Of a stretch of DNA of 56,727 nt, positions 7,127-15,627 are shown in pieces. Source of the stretch: CAYUJH01 sp964394585 (lineage in GTDB: Bacteria; Bacteroidota; Bacteroidia; Cytophagales; Flammeovirgaceae); NCBI GenBank assembly GCA_964394585.1, contig CAYMYI010000010.1:1-56727 (forward strand). The letters run 5' to 3'. A model generated the notes under the pieces. That model was not told where the DNA came from and did not search any database. It saw only the letters and a list, made by a program, of their open reading frames with translations. Positions within the stretch are counted from its first letter, which is position 1. The number at the start of each line of letters is the position of its first letter. The position numbers and the translations under genes are program-made.

Positions 7127-9534
7127 TGCTAAATAAGATGAGTAAACCACCTATCAAAATTGCATTTTTTTTAGCTTTCTTTTTATGTAATTTTTTATTG
7201 AAAGCGCAAGATTTAACTTCTCTATTAAACGATTTAGAGAAGAGTAATGATGAAAAAGCGAAAGCATCTTTGTTGCGACAAATTGCCTTAGAATACGAAA
7301 AATCACAAGCTTACGGAAAGGCAAATGAATACTACGTTCGCTTAGTAAATATTCAGGAAAAATTAGGAGATACAGAAGGGCAAATTGAAAGCTACTCTCA
7401 CTTAGGGGGCAATTATTTTACTACAAATGAATATGAAAAAGCCCGTTCTAATTACGAAAAGGTGGTAAGCCTTACCAATTTTGCAGTAAGTTTACCTGCC
7501 AGAATTAAAATTGTAGAAGTTTTTATAGCAGAAGGAAACTACAATGAGGCAATTGCCTACCACGAAAAAATTGTAAAGTATTATAATGAAAATAGCCTAC
7601 TCAAAGAAAAAGCAGAAGCCTTAAATACCGCGGGGTATCTTTCAAAAAAATTGGGTGATGAGAAACAAGCAGAGCAATATTTTAATGAAGCTCTTTCAAT
7701 TAATAAATCTTTGTACGAAAAAGAAAAATCGAAGCCGATTTCAAAACAACAAACCGCTATTTTAATCAATTTGGGGGTTGCTAATACTTATTTAGAAAAA
7801 TACGAAGAAGCTATTACTAATTACGAGGAAGCCTCAAAAATTGCCACTGCACAAACCGATTCGGTTATGATTGCCCGCCTCAATAACTATGCTGCTGCTA
7901 CTCATTTGGTGAACGGCAATACGGGACAGTCAATTTCTAAAGTTGAAAGTGCCATCGCCCTTGCAGAGCTAGTGAATGCAAAAGAGGTCCTTGCCGATAG
8001 CTATAAGATACTTTCGGAAATTTACTCTGCCGATGGCGATTTTCAGGCCTCGCAAAATGCTTTTAAAAGGCACTTAGCCCTAAAAGATGAATTAGAAGCG
8101 AAAGAGGAACAAACAAGAAGTGCTTTAATACAAAGGCAAATTGATGCCGAACGCAACGAAAGTATTTTAAAACAAGCCATCGCCAAACAAAAGGAACAAG
8201 AACTTGCCCTAAACCAAGCCAAGCTAGAAGCCGAAAAAAACGAACAAGCACTCGCCTTGCAACAAAGGCAGTTAGAACTACTCAATAGAGACAAAGAACT
8301 ACAGGAAAGCAGGCTTGCCAACCAGCAACTTGAACAACAGCGAGTACAGCAAGCATTGGCATTGGCAAACCAAAATTTGGAAAGGGAAAGGCAAGAAAAA
8401 GAATTAGCTGATTTACAACAACAAAGAGAAATAGAAAAAAAGGAGCAAGAACTGCAAAACACAAAGCAGCAGCAAGAACTAGAACGCTTTGAAGCAGAAA
8501 AAAAGCTACAAGCGCAAGAACTTGCAGAAAGAGAAAAAACGGAAAAATACTATTTCTATGCTTTTATTGCTGGGGTTATCTTTGTTATATTCATTCTTTT
8601 TAGCATTATTCAGAGAAATAAAGCCTACAAAAAGCTTACTGAACAAAAAAGGGAGATTGACTCTAAGAACGAAGAACTTGTTGCTTCGGAAGAAGAATTG
8701 AGGCAAAACATGGAGGAGCTAAGAACCACCCAAGATACTATGGCGCAGCAAAATGTAGATTTAGCCGCCAAAAACAGAATGGTAACCGAAAGTATTCAAG
8801 CCGCCCAAATGATACAAACGGCAATACTCCCAACGGTGGCTAAACGCAATGCGATTTTCCCCAAAAATTTCACCATCTTTAAACCAAAAGATATTGTAAG
8901 CGGCGATTTCTTCTGGATTTTTGAAGAGGAAGGAATGAAGATGGCAGCAGTGGTCGATTGCACCGGACATGGTGTTCCAGGGGCGTTTATGTCGTTAGTA
9001 GGCTCAGATTTATTGACTGAAATAATTGAAATACGAGGAGAACGCAACCCCGCTTTTATACTGCAAGAGCTCAACCGAAATATTAGAAAAAAACTAAACC
9101 AAGAAGAAGGATTGAGCGATGAAGGCATGGACTTGGTGCTGTGCAAGTTTGAAAAAGCCGAAGATAAACAAGTGAAGATGACCTTCGCCGGAGCGAAGGG
9201 TAAAATGTATGTTGTAACCGATGGCAAAATAGACGAAATTAAAGGCGATAGAAAATCAATTGGAGGGAAGCACAACGAAGATATAATTGAGTTTGCTAAT
9301 CAGGAATATCTCTTAAAACAAAATAGTATGCTCTATTTGGCAACCGACGGTTTTATAGACCAAGCCAACGAAAGACGGAAAAGATTTTCTTCAGGTAAAT
9401 TTAAAGCACTACTCACCGAAATAGCGCCTTTGCCCCTTTCAGAACAGAAGGAAAAATTGGAAGCCGCACTTGCAGCACACCAAGCAAATGAGCCACAAAG
9501 AGATGACATCACCGTAATGGGTTTAAGAGTGTAG
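7126..9534 (+). CDS. TPR/coiled-coil/TM protein with C-terminal SpoIIE-type PP2C phosphatase
   Basis: Predicted serine/threonine phosphatase of 802 residues, anchored in the inner membrane. Order: a signal-like hydrophobic segment near 12-28, TPR repeats at about 35-330 (e.g. AIAYHEKIVKYYNENS, AITNYEEASKIA), a long Gln/Glu-rich coiled coil at about 335-480, one TM segment at about 490-512, a second coiled coil, and the PP2C domain at about 590-802. The catalytic metal-binding motifs are intact: VSGDFFW, DCTGHGVPGAFM, TDGFIDQ and QRDDIT. The TPR part should lie in the periplasm and the phosphatase in the cytoplasm. The start overlaps the stop of the receptor gene by one base; ATG at 7138 is an alternative. 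The pairing suggests the receptor or its ligand controls the phosphatase. Confidence 0.92.
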   Translation: MLNKMSKPPIKIAFFLAFFLCNFLLKAQDLTSLLNDLEKSNDEKAKASLLRQIALEYEKSQAYGKANEYYVRLVNIQEKLGDTEGQIESYSHLGGNYFTTNEYEKARSNYEKVVSLTNFAVSLPARIKIVEVFIAEGNYNEAIAYHEKIVKYYNENSLLKEKAEALNTAGYLSKKLGDEKQAEQYFNEALSINKSLYEKEKSKPISKQQTAILINLGVANTYLEKYEEAITNYEEASKIATAQTDSVMIARLNNYAAATHLVNGNTGQSISKVESAIALAELVNAKEVLADSYKILSEIYSADGDFQASQNAFKRHLALKDELEAKEEQTRSALIQRQIDAERNESILKQAIAKQKEQELALNQAKLEAEKNEQALALQQRQLELLNRDKELQESRLANQQLEQQRVQQALALANQNLERERQEKELADLQQQREIEKKEQELQNTKQQQELERFEAEKKLQAQELAEREKTEKYYFYAFIAGVIFVIFILFSIIQRNKAYKKLTEQKREIDSKNEELVASEEELRQNMEELRTTQDTMAQQNVDLAAKNRMVTESIQAAQMIQTAILPTVAKRNAIFPKNFTIFKPKDIVSGDFFWIFEEEGMKMAAVVDCTGHGVPGAFMSLVGSDLLTEIIEIRGERNPAFILQELNRNIRKKLNQEEGLSDEGMDLVLCKFEKAEDKQVKMTFAGAKGKMYVVTDGKIDEIKGDRKSIGGKHNEDIIEFANQEYLLKQNSMLYLATDGFIDQANERRKRFSSGKFKALLTEIAPLPLSEQKEKLEAALAAHQANEPQRDDITVMGLRV

Positions 9535-9569
9535 TCTACGGCTTTCTTCGTTTAGAATGCCTAATTAGC

Positions 9570-9623
9570 TGTAATAGTCAATACTTCATCTGGTATTATT
9601 TGTAATAGCCACTACTTCATCTG
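9570..9623. repeat. Two-copy direct repeat, period 31 bp
   Basis: Copies at 9570-9592 (TGTAATAGTCAATACTTCAT then CTG) and 9601-9623 (TGTAATAGCCACTACTTCAT then CTG) agree at 21 of 23 positions. They lie in the 233-bp space between the convergent phosphatase and HAD genes, otherwise without recognised features. Too few copies for an array; could be a pair of protein-binding sites or chance duplication. Confidence 0.5.
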
Positions 9624-9767
9624 ACAGTATTGATAAATCTGACAATGTAGCGTAAGTCTAATTTAACTAATTCCCTTACCATCCGCCGCACTATTTAATG
9701 GATATATGAATTTGAGAAAGTGAATCTTTCCGAGCAAGCCCTCTGGTTTTTTGGAAACTCAATCGTA

Positions 9768-10433
9768 TTAGTTGTTTACTAAATCGTGCAAATGGTCTAG
9801 GGTCAGCTCGTTGAAGTCGCCAATGACCAGGTGCGTATCTTTCAGTTCCTCGGGGGTATGAGTAGTGGTGATGCCAATCACTTTGCAGCTTGCCTGCAAA
9901 CCGGCTTCTACACCCGAAAGGGAATCTTCTAGTACAATACACCGCTCCGCAGGGAGAGGGGTTTGGGCAACGGCTTTCAGATAGATTTCGGGATGAGGCT
10001 TGCCGTGGGTTACGTAGGTATCGTCTAAGATATGCGAGAAAAAATCTTGCGTTTGTGTATGGCTGAGCGTGAAATGCACATTTTCGGGAGGAGCAGAAGT
10101 GCCTATGAGCATTTGGATGTTAGCAGCTCGGGCAGTTTCTAAGAAGGTAAGTAGCCCAGGTACAGGGGCAATGTCGGGTTTAAACAAACGCCGGTACAGC
10201 GATTCTTTCTCGTGGGTATATTCAGCGAGCTTTTCTTCGCTTAGGGCACCAAAGAGGTTAGTAAGCCAAGTTCGGTTGGTACGGCCGTAAATTTTTGCGC
10301 GGAGTTCCTCTTCGGTGAGCGAAAATCCATGGCTTTCGCAAAATTGGATGAGAGCTTTTTTGTGGGCGGGGTTGCTATCGACAATTACGCCGTCCATATC
10401 GAAAATGAGGGCAAAATCAGGGTGATACTGCAT
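9768..10433 (-). CDS. HAD-superfamily hydrolase, beta-phosphoglucomutase-like
   Basis: Small-molecule phosphatase or phosphomutase of 221 residues, cytoplasmic. The HAD motifs are all present: IFDMDGVIVDSN (motif I with nucleophile and acid/base Asp), LIGTSAP (motif II), GKPHPEIY (Lys, motif III) and VLEDSLSGVEAG (motif IV). A helical C1 cap lies between motifs I and II, so it belongs to the beta-PGM/phosphoglycolate-phosphatase subclass. It lies 6 bp after gmhA in the same direction and is surely co-transcribed. It is not the HisB-type heptose-bisphosphatase GmhB, so a role on a related sugar phosphate is possible but unproven. Confidence 0.88.
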   Translation of the reverse strand: MQYHPDFALIFDMDGVIVDSNPAHKKALIQFCESHGFSLTEEELRAKIYGRTNRTWLTNLFGALSEEKLAEYTHEKESLYRRLFKPDIAPVPGLLTFLETARAANIQMLIGTSAPPENVHFTLSHTQTQDFFSHILDDTYVTHGKPHPEIYLKAVAQTPLPAERCIVLEDSLSGVEAGLQASCKVIGITTTHTPEELKDTHLVIGDFNELTLDHLHDLVNN

Positions 10434-10439
10434 AAAGCA

Positions 10440-11024
10440 CTAGGGTTGCATGAGTTGTTCAATCAATAAAATAAGAATGTGAATTACTTTGATATGTATT
10501 TCTTGTACGCGGTCGGCATAGCGTGTGCCTGGCACGCGAATTTCCACATCGGCAAGTGGCGCAAGCTTGCCCCCATCTTTTCCTGTCAGGGCAATTACGT
10601 GCATTTGGCGTTGGCGGGCTGTTTCGGCAGCACGGAGCACATTGGCAGAATTACCGCTAGTACTAATGGCAAGCAAGACGTCGCCCGGGTTGCCGAGGGC
10701 TTCTAAATACCGCGAAAACACGAACTCGTAGCCGTAATCGTTGCTTACGCACGATAGGTGGCTTGGGTCTGAAATAGCTATGGCAGGGTAGGCAGGGCGG
10801 TTATCGCGAAATCTGCCGGTGAGTTCCTCGGCAAAGTGCATGGCATCGCAATGCGAACCTCCATTGCCACACGCCAGAGCTTTTCCCCCTTGCTGAAACG
10901 AGCGGGCAAGAAGCCGTGCTGCCTGCTCAATGGCGGCTATTTTTTCCGAATTATCCAGAAAGCGTTGTAAAACGGTTTGGGCTTCGGTCAGTTCTTTAAG
11001 AATGGTAGTTTGGAAGGTTTCCAC
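10440..11024 (-). CDS. gmhA: Phosphoheptose isomerase (D-sedoheptulose-7-phosphate isomerase)
   Basis: First enzyme of ADP-heptose synthesis: converts sedoheptulose 7-phosphate to D-glycero-D-manno-heptose 7-phosphate for lipopolysaccharide core. The 194-residue length is normal. The SIS-domain motifs are clear: ACGNGGSHCDAMHFAEEL, ISTSGNSANVL, and the C-terminal QEIHIKVIHIL, which together carry the substrate-phosphate and zinc ligands (His and Glu). A TANNTTTG-type box on this strand lies at 11058-11065. The HAD gene follows 6 bp downstream. No other heptose genes are seen in the window. Confidence 0.92.
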   Translation of the reverse strand: METFQTTILKELTEAQTVLQRFLDNSEKIAAIEQAARLLARSFQQGGKALACGNGGSHCDAMHFAEELTGRFRDNRPAYPAIAISDPSHLSCVSNDYGYEFVFSRYLEALGNPGDVLLAISTSGNSANVLRAAETARQRQMHVIALTGKDGGKLAPLADVEIRVPGTRYADRVQEIHIKVIHILILLIEQLMQP

Positions 11025-11057
11025 AAGAAACAGTTTGCTTTTTTATAAAAACTTATA

Positions 11058-11065
11058 CAAACATA
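11058..11065 (-). promoter_or_regulatory. -7 box TATGTTTG for the gmhA-HAD operon
   Basis: Read on the minus strand it fits TANNTTTG, 34 bp upstream of the gmhA ATG. No -33 TTG at the expected spacing. Confidence 0.45.
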
Positions 11066-11170
11066 CAGTTCCTTTCAGAAGGAAAAACCATTGGTTCGGA
11101 TAAATCGACCGAATGTTGCAGTATATTTCCTATTTTGGCAGCTTTTTAGTCATAACGGTAGAGTTTTAAA

Positions 11171-12451
11171 ATGTCATTCTTTATGAAACGCCATCAACTT
11201 TTCTTTTTGCTGTGGGCAGGTTTGTATTGGCAATGTGCCAACCCCAACATGCCTAATGGAGTGCGGCAAACTGCTGCCGTAAAAACGGGTATAGAAGTAC
11301 TGAAGGAACGCAATTTCGAGATGTTAAAGGGCAAACGCGTTGGGCTGGTAACCAACCCAACCGGGGTCGATAGCCAACTAAATTCTACCATCGATATTTT
11401 ATACGAAGCAGCAGAGGTAAATCTAGTGGCACTTTACGGCCCCGAACACGGAGTGCGAGGCAACTACAGTGCTGGCGAGTATGTCCAAAACTACACCGAT
11501 TCACTCACCAACTTACCGGTATATTCGCTCTATGGCAAACAGCGTAAACCTACCGCCGAAATGCTCAAAGGGGTGGAAACTCTTGTGTACGATATCCAAG
11601 ATATTGGCTGTCGTTCGTACACTTACATCAGCACGATGGGGTTAGTGATGGAAGCCGCCTCCGAACTAGGTATTGAGGTAATTGTGCTCGACCGCCCCAA
11701 CCCACTAGGCGGTGAGCGGGTAGAAGGTGGGTTGGTAGCCCCCGATTTTATTTCGTTTGTAAGCCAATACCCAATCCCTTACCTGTATGGGCTTACCTGC
11801 GGCGAGTTGGCAGTCATGCTGAACAAAGAACAGATGTTGGCAACATCTAAACCCTGCAACCTTACCGTAGTACCCATGGAAGGCTGGCGGCGTTCTATGC
11901 AGTTTCAAGATACCGGACTGCCGTGGGTGCCCACATCGCCCCATATCCCTCATGCGTATTCGGCTCATTTCTACCCAGTATCGGGGATTTTGGGCGAACT
12001 ACCAGCGTTTTCCATCGGCGTTGGCTACACCTTACCATTCCAAACCTTTGCTGCCGAGTGGGTTACCGATCCGCAAGCCTTTGCGCAGCAACTCAATGCT
12101 TTGGGCTTACCGGGTGTGCGCTTCCGACCGATTTCGTATAAACCCTATTATGGTACCAGCCAAGGGAAAGAAGTACAAGGCGTGCAGGTACACATTACCG
12201 ATTATACTACCGCTCCTCTCTCTCAAATTCAATTTCGGGTATTAGAAGTAAACCACCGACTCTACCCCTCTGAAAACCCCTTTGAGGGGCAACCGGAGAA
12301 TCGCCTCAAAATGTTCGACCGCGTTTGCGGGAGCGATACCATCCGAAAGGCATTTGCGAAAAACTTTCAATTTGCTGATATCGAAATGCTATGGACGCGC
12401 GAAGCCGAGTTATTCAAACAACAATCAAGGCAATACTACCTCTACCCGTAA
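11171..12451 (+). CDS. NamZ-like exo-beta-N-acetylmuramidase (DUF1343/GH171), lipoprotein
   Basis: Peptidoglycan-recycling enzyme family whose characterised member releases terminal MurNAc from muropeptides. The 426-residue product shows the family's conserved stretches: GKRVGLVTNPTGVDS, LVALYGPEHGVRG (the Glu/His region thought to be catalytic), VYDIQDIGCRSYTYISTMG, VIVLDRPNPLGG and LTCGELAVMLN. The N-terminus MKRHQLFFLLWAG with Cys in YWQCAN is a lipoprotein signal, so it acts in the periplasm or on the outer membrane. The ATG at 11183 fits this signal better than the one at 11171. The next gene follows after 46 bp and may be co-transcribed. Confidence 0.88.
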   Translation: MSFFMKRHQLFFLLWAGLYWQCANPNMPNGVRQTAAVKTGIEVLKERNFEMLKGKRVGLVTNPTGVDSQLNSTIDILYEAAEVNLVALYGPEHGVRGNYSAGEYVQNYTDSLTNLPVYSLYGKQRKPTAEMLKGVETLVYDIQDIGCRSYTYISTMGLVMEAASELGIEVIVLDRPNPLGGERVEGGLVAPDFISFVSQYPIPYLYGLTCGELAVMLNKEQMLATSKPCNLTVVPMEGWRRSMQFQDTGLPWVPTSPHIPHAYSAHFYPVSGILGELPAFSIGVGYTLPFQTFAAEWVTDPQAFAQQLNALGLPGVRFRPISYKPYYGTSQGKEVQGVQVHITDYTTAPLSQIQFRVLEVNHRLYPSENPFEGQPENRLKMFDRVCGSDTIRKAFAKNFQFADIEMLWTREAELFKQQSRQYYLYP

Positions 12452-12497
12452 CTAGCCGATTCTGCGTTTTCAATCTTAAACACCTCAAAATCACTTC

Positions 12498-13586
12498 ATG
12501 GATACAGAATACTACATGCCTCGTTCGCTTTCGCCCAAGCGGCTTGATAAATACTTAGCGAGTGGTTGGTTTCGCAGTGGCGAGATGTTGTACCGTTCCA
12601 AAATCATAAGCTGGCATGGAGAGGTTGCCTCTGTGATTAACATTCGACTAAACTTGCGGTACCACACGCTATCGAAGCGGTTGCGGAAAGTGCTTCGGAA
12701 AAACCGAGAATTATTCAGAACGGAGATTGTAGTTCCCAGCGACGATTTCTTCGAAACAGGTGAAGAAGCCCTATATCAACAACACAAAAATCGGTTTCAT
12801 GGCTTTGTCTTTTCCTCTCTTAGTGAGTTTTTCTATAACACGTCTTCGATATGGAGCATCTTTGATACCTTACAGATAAAAGTATTTGATGGCGATAAGC
12901 TAGTTGCTACAAGTTTTTTCGATAAAGGAGCTAACAGTATTGCGAGTATTATGGGCTTGTTCGATCCTGAATACAGCAAATATAGCCTAGGTATTTACAC
13001 CATGTTAGAAGAAATGGAGTACATGCGAGAAACCCAGCGGCAGTTTTACTACCCGGGTTATTTGCTCGATATACCCTCAATGCTCGACTATAAGCTTTCG
13101 TTTGGAAATGTCGAGTTTTATGATTGGGAGGGGCGTTGGTTGCCCCAGTCGAAATTAGATAGAGAAAATACGCCCGCGAGGCAACTCAATGCTTTACACC
13201 ATGCCATTGAACGCCGATTGAATCAACTAAGCGTTCCGTTCCGTAAGTGGATGAATCCTCTATTTACCATTACTTCGATTATGGAAGAGTCTTCAGGGTA
13301 TGAAGGTATGTTACGAGGAGCGATGCTCTTTTTCTTACAAGAAGGGGATAAGTACAGCTCTTTGTTAGAGTATCTCCCCGATGAACAAGTGTATCAGTGG
13401 AGCTTAGTGCGCAAGGAAGCACCTCCTTTCTTTTTGACTGAAAATTTATGGCAGCTCAATCGAAACAATCCGAAGGTGAAGTACTTAACCGATTTGTTTG
13501 TGTACGAAAGAGTTATCCATCGCGAAGAGACGTTGGGAGCTTTGCTGCAAAAACTGATTGAATCTGGGAAAGTCAGACCAATGTAA
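12498..13586 (+). CDS. ATE/Bpt-like aminoacyl-tRNA-protein transferase family protein (GNAT fold)
   Basis: Resembles arginyl/leucyl-tRNA-protein transferases, which add an amino acid to protein N-termini (N-degron pathway). The 362-residue product has ASGWFRSGEMLYR near 20-33, like the family's GWRRSG-YLY motif. The best match is YSLGIYTMLEEMEYMRETQR and FYYPGYLLDIPSMLDYK at about 158-200, the conserved core of the C-terminal transferase domain. The N-terminal cysteine cluster of ATE1/Bpt is absent; I see no cysteine in the whole protein. The C-terminal 140 residues after the transferase core are an extra region I do not recognise. Substrate and reaction are uncertain. Confidence 0.7.
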   Translation: MDTEYYMPRSLSPKRLDKYLASGWFRSGEMLYRSKIISWHGEVASVINIRLNLRYHTLSKRLRKVLRKNRELFRTEIVVPSDDFFETGEEALYQQHKNRFHGFVFSSLSEFFYNTSSIWSIFDTLQIKVFDGDKLVATSFFDKGANSIASIMGLFDPEYSKYSLGIYTMLEEMEYMRETQRQFYYPGYLLDIPSMLDYKLSFGNVEFYDWEGRWLPQSKLDRENTPARQLNALHHAIERRLNQLSVPFRKWMNPLFTITSIMEESSGYEGMLRGAMLFFLQEGDKYSSLLEYLPDEQVYQWSLVRKEAPPFFLTENLWQLNRNNPKVKYLTDLFVYERVIHREETLGALLQKLIESGKVRPM

Positions 13587-13653
13587 CGGGGCATTGATGC
13601 AACTTTCATCAAAACATAATAAAAAAAACAGTGTTAACGAGTTTTAATGTGAT

Positions 13654-13661
13654 TAGTTTTG
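13654..13661 (+). promoter_or_regulatory. -7 box TAGTTTTG upstream of the histidine kinase
   Basis: Exact TANNTTTG match 75 bp before the kinase ATG. A second, shorter match (TAGTTTG) lies near 13697. No clear -33 element. Confidence 0.4.
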
Positions 13662-13736
13662 TTGTGGAGTAATAGTATATAGTTATTCTCTAATCTAGTT
13701 TGAACTGTTTTAACTACTCTCTTTACGGGCTTCGGC

Positions 13737-15626
13737 ATGTTGCTTAGCAAACTCAACACCATCCAAAACCAAATATTAGTAGGGTTTATTTCATTATCGC
13801 TGATAGTGGGAGGTTTGGTGTATTTTTCATACCGAAACCTCCGTAAACTTGAAGAAGTCGGGACTTTTAAAGAAAGTATCGAGCGGATGAACCGCGAAAT
13901 TCTCACCCTCATTTATATTGATAAGCGCATTCTTACCGAAGATGCCATCGACTCTGCATTTTACAAACAACGTGGTTCTTCCCTTCTTTCCGAACACCAA
14001 CTTTACCACAGTTCGCTTACCGAACACTTGGCAAGCCATAACCAATCATTTAATCTTGTTTATGATGCCACTATCGACTCACTCATTACAAGCGTAGCAC
14101 TGCAAATAGCTACATACGATAGTGTGTTCGGGATTATTTTAGAAAAAAAGTGGGAGCGGGGTTTTAAAGATTACGGCTTGGAGGGTACTATGCGCACTTA
14201 TGCCCACGAGTTGGAAAACTATACAAAGCAAATCCCTTTAGAAGACTTACTGTTTCTTCGACGCCACGAAAAAGACTACTTCCTGCGCGATGACTCCACC
14301 TATGTGCAAAAACTGAATAATCGAAGCCAACTTATTTTATCGAAATTAGACCAACAGCCGGTTTCCCAACGAAGAGATTACGCTAAGGAACAGCTGCTTG
14401 CCTACACTAAGTACTTTAATGAAATTTATGAAATAGAACAGGACATTGGCGATAAATACAGCGGCTTAATGCTAGCCCTATCGGTTTGCCAAAACGATTT
14501 GCAACATACGCTCGACGAAATCCGGTTTAACACACGGCAAAAAACCGAAGAGTTGGCAAACACAATTTACTTTAATTTTGGGTTTTCCGTGTTCATCTGT
14601 GTGTTGCTAGGCATACTGATGAGTTACATCATTGCACGGTTGCTAGCAAGGCCTGTGAAACACCTTCAAGTTCAAATGCAAAAGCCCCTAGAAGAACAAT
14701 TTGCTGCTGCCGGTGTGTTGAGCAGCTACAGTTCTTCGGAAATCCATGAGCTACAAAAAGCTTTCCGCCGTTTGATTGCCACCATCGAAGATCAGATAGG
14801 GCAAATTAGCACCAACAACGAGTTGCTGAGTACACAAAACGAAGAGCTCGTCCGCATGAACGAAATGCTATCGGAATCGGAAAGCCAATTGCAAGCCGCT
14901 CTTTCCGTGAAAAACAAGTTCTTTTCTATTATTGCCCACGATTTGAAAGGGCCGATTGCCTCCTTAACTGCCTTCTTGAGAATGTTCATTCAGTACAACG
15001 AGAGCTTTTCAAAAGAAGAAACCATTGCCTTCGCGCAAAAAATGCAGACTACTACCGATTCGCTTTCTACTTTGCTCGAAAACTTGCTGGCATGGTCGCG
15101 GTCGCAAACAGGGCACATTCAAATAAAACCTGCCCAACTTCAGGTGTATCCGGTTTTACAACAGAATATAGAGTTGCTACTACCCAAAGCCGAGAAAAAG
15201 CAAATTAGTTTTGTGGTAGAAATGCCTGAAACTCTTACCCTTTGGGCAGATGCCGACGTCCTCGATTTTGTGTTGAGAAACTTACTTTCCAATGCGCTAA
15301 AATTTTCGTACGAAAAGAGCGAAATAACTATCACAGCTAAGGAACACAAGGGGAAAGTTTCAATCTCGGTACGCGACCAAGGCATGGGCATCCCTGAAGA
15401 AGTACTGCCTCATTTGTTTGATGCCCAAGCTCATATCACTACTCGTGGTACTGCCAACGAGAAAGGTACTGGCTTGGGACTATTGCTTTGCAAAGAGTTT
15501 ATCGAGCAAAATAAAGGAACCATCACCGTAGAAAGTAAGCGCCGAGAAGGCAGCGTATTTACCATTACACTGCCCAAACGGAACCCTTCTTCGGTAGCAG
15601 CTCCCGAAAAGGTAAAAGCGTATTAA
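13737..15626 (+). CDS. Membrane sensor histidine kinase with HBM-like periplasmic domain and HAMP
   Basis: Two-component sensor kinase of 629 residues. TM1 lies at about 12-30, a helical periplasmic domain at 31-280, TM2 at about 285-308 and HAMP at 309-360. A coiled coil leads into HisKA with phospho-acceptor His in FFSIIAHDLKGP (about residue 401). The ATPase domain is intact: NLLSNALKFS, DQGMGIP and GTGLGLLLCKEF. The periplasmic part contains KDYGLEGTMRTYAHELE and LRRHEKDYFLR, the signature of helical-bimodular-type sensors; a phosphatase at 47.1-49.0 kb carries the same pattern. No response-regulator gene is adjacent. It converges on the OmpA gene with one base between the stops. Confidence 0.92.
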   Translation: MLLSKLNTIQNQILVGFISLSLIVGGLVYFSYRNLRKLEEVGTFKESIERMNREILTLIYIDKRILTEDAIDSAFYKQRGSSLLSEHQLYHSSLTEHLASHNQSFNLVYDATIDSLITSVALQIATYDSVFGIILEKKWERGFKDYGLEGTMRTYAHELENYTKQIPLEDLLFLRRHEKDYFLRDDSTYVQKLNNRSQLILSKLDQQPVSQRRDYAKEQLLAYTKYFNEIYEIEQDIGDKYSGLMLALSVCQNDLQHTLDEIRFNTRQKTEELANTIYFNFGFSVFICVLLGILMSYIIARLLARPVKHLQVQMQKPLEEQFAAAGVLSSYSSSEIHELQKAFRRLIATIEDQIGQISTNNELLSTQNEELVRMNEMLSESESQLQAALSVKNKFFSIIAHDLKGPIASLTAFLRMFIQYNESFSKEETIAFAQKMQTTTDSLSTLLENLLAWSRSQTGHIQIKPAQLQVYPVLQQNIELLLPKAEKKQISFVVEMPETLTLWADADVLDFVLRNLLSNALKFSYEKSEITITAKEHKGKVSISVRDQGMGIPEEVLPHLFDAQAHITTRGTANEKGTGLGLLLCKEFIEQNKGTITVESKRREGSVFTITLPKRNPSSVAAPEKVKAY

Positions 15627-15627
15627 G

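Noticed and set aside
8043..8462. 139-residue Ser/Cys-rich frame on the minus strand
   Set aside because: It is the antisense of the Gln/Glu-rich coiled coil of the phosphatase gene; its composition follows from that.
9570..9623. CRISPR array
   Set aside because: Only two repeat copies, an 8-bp spacer and no cas genes.
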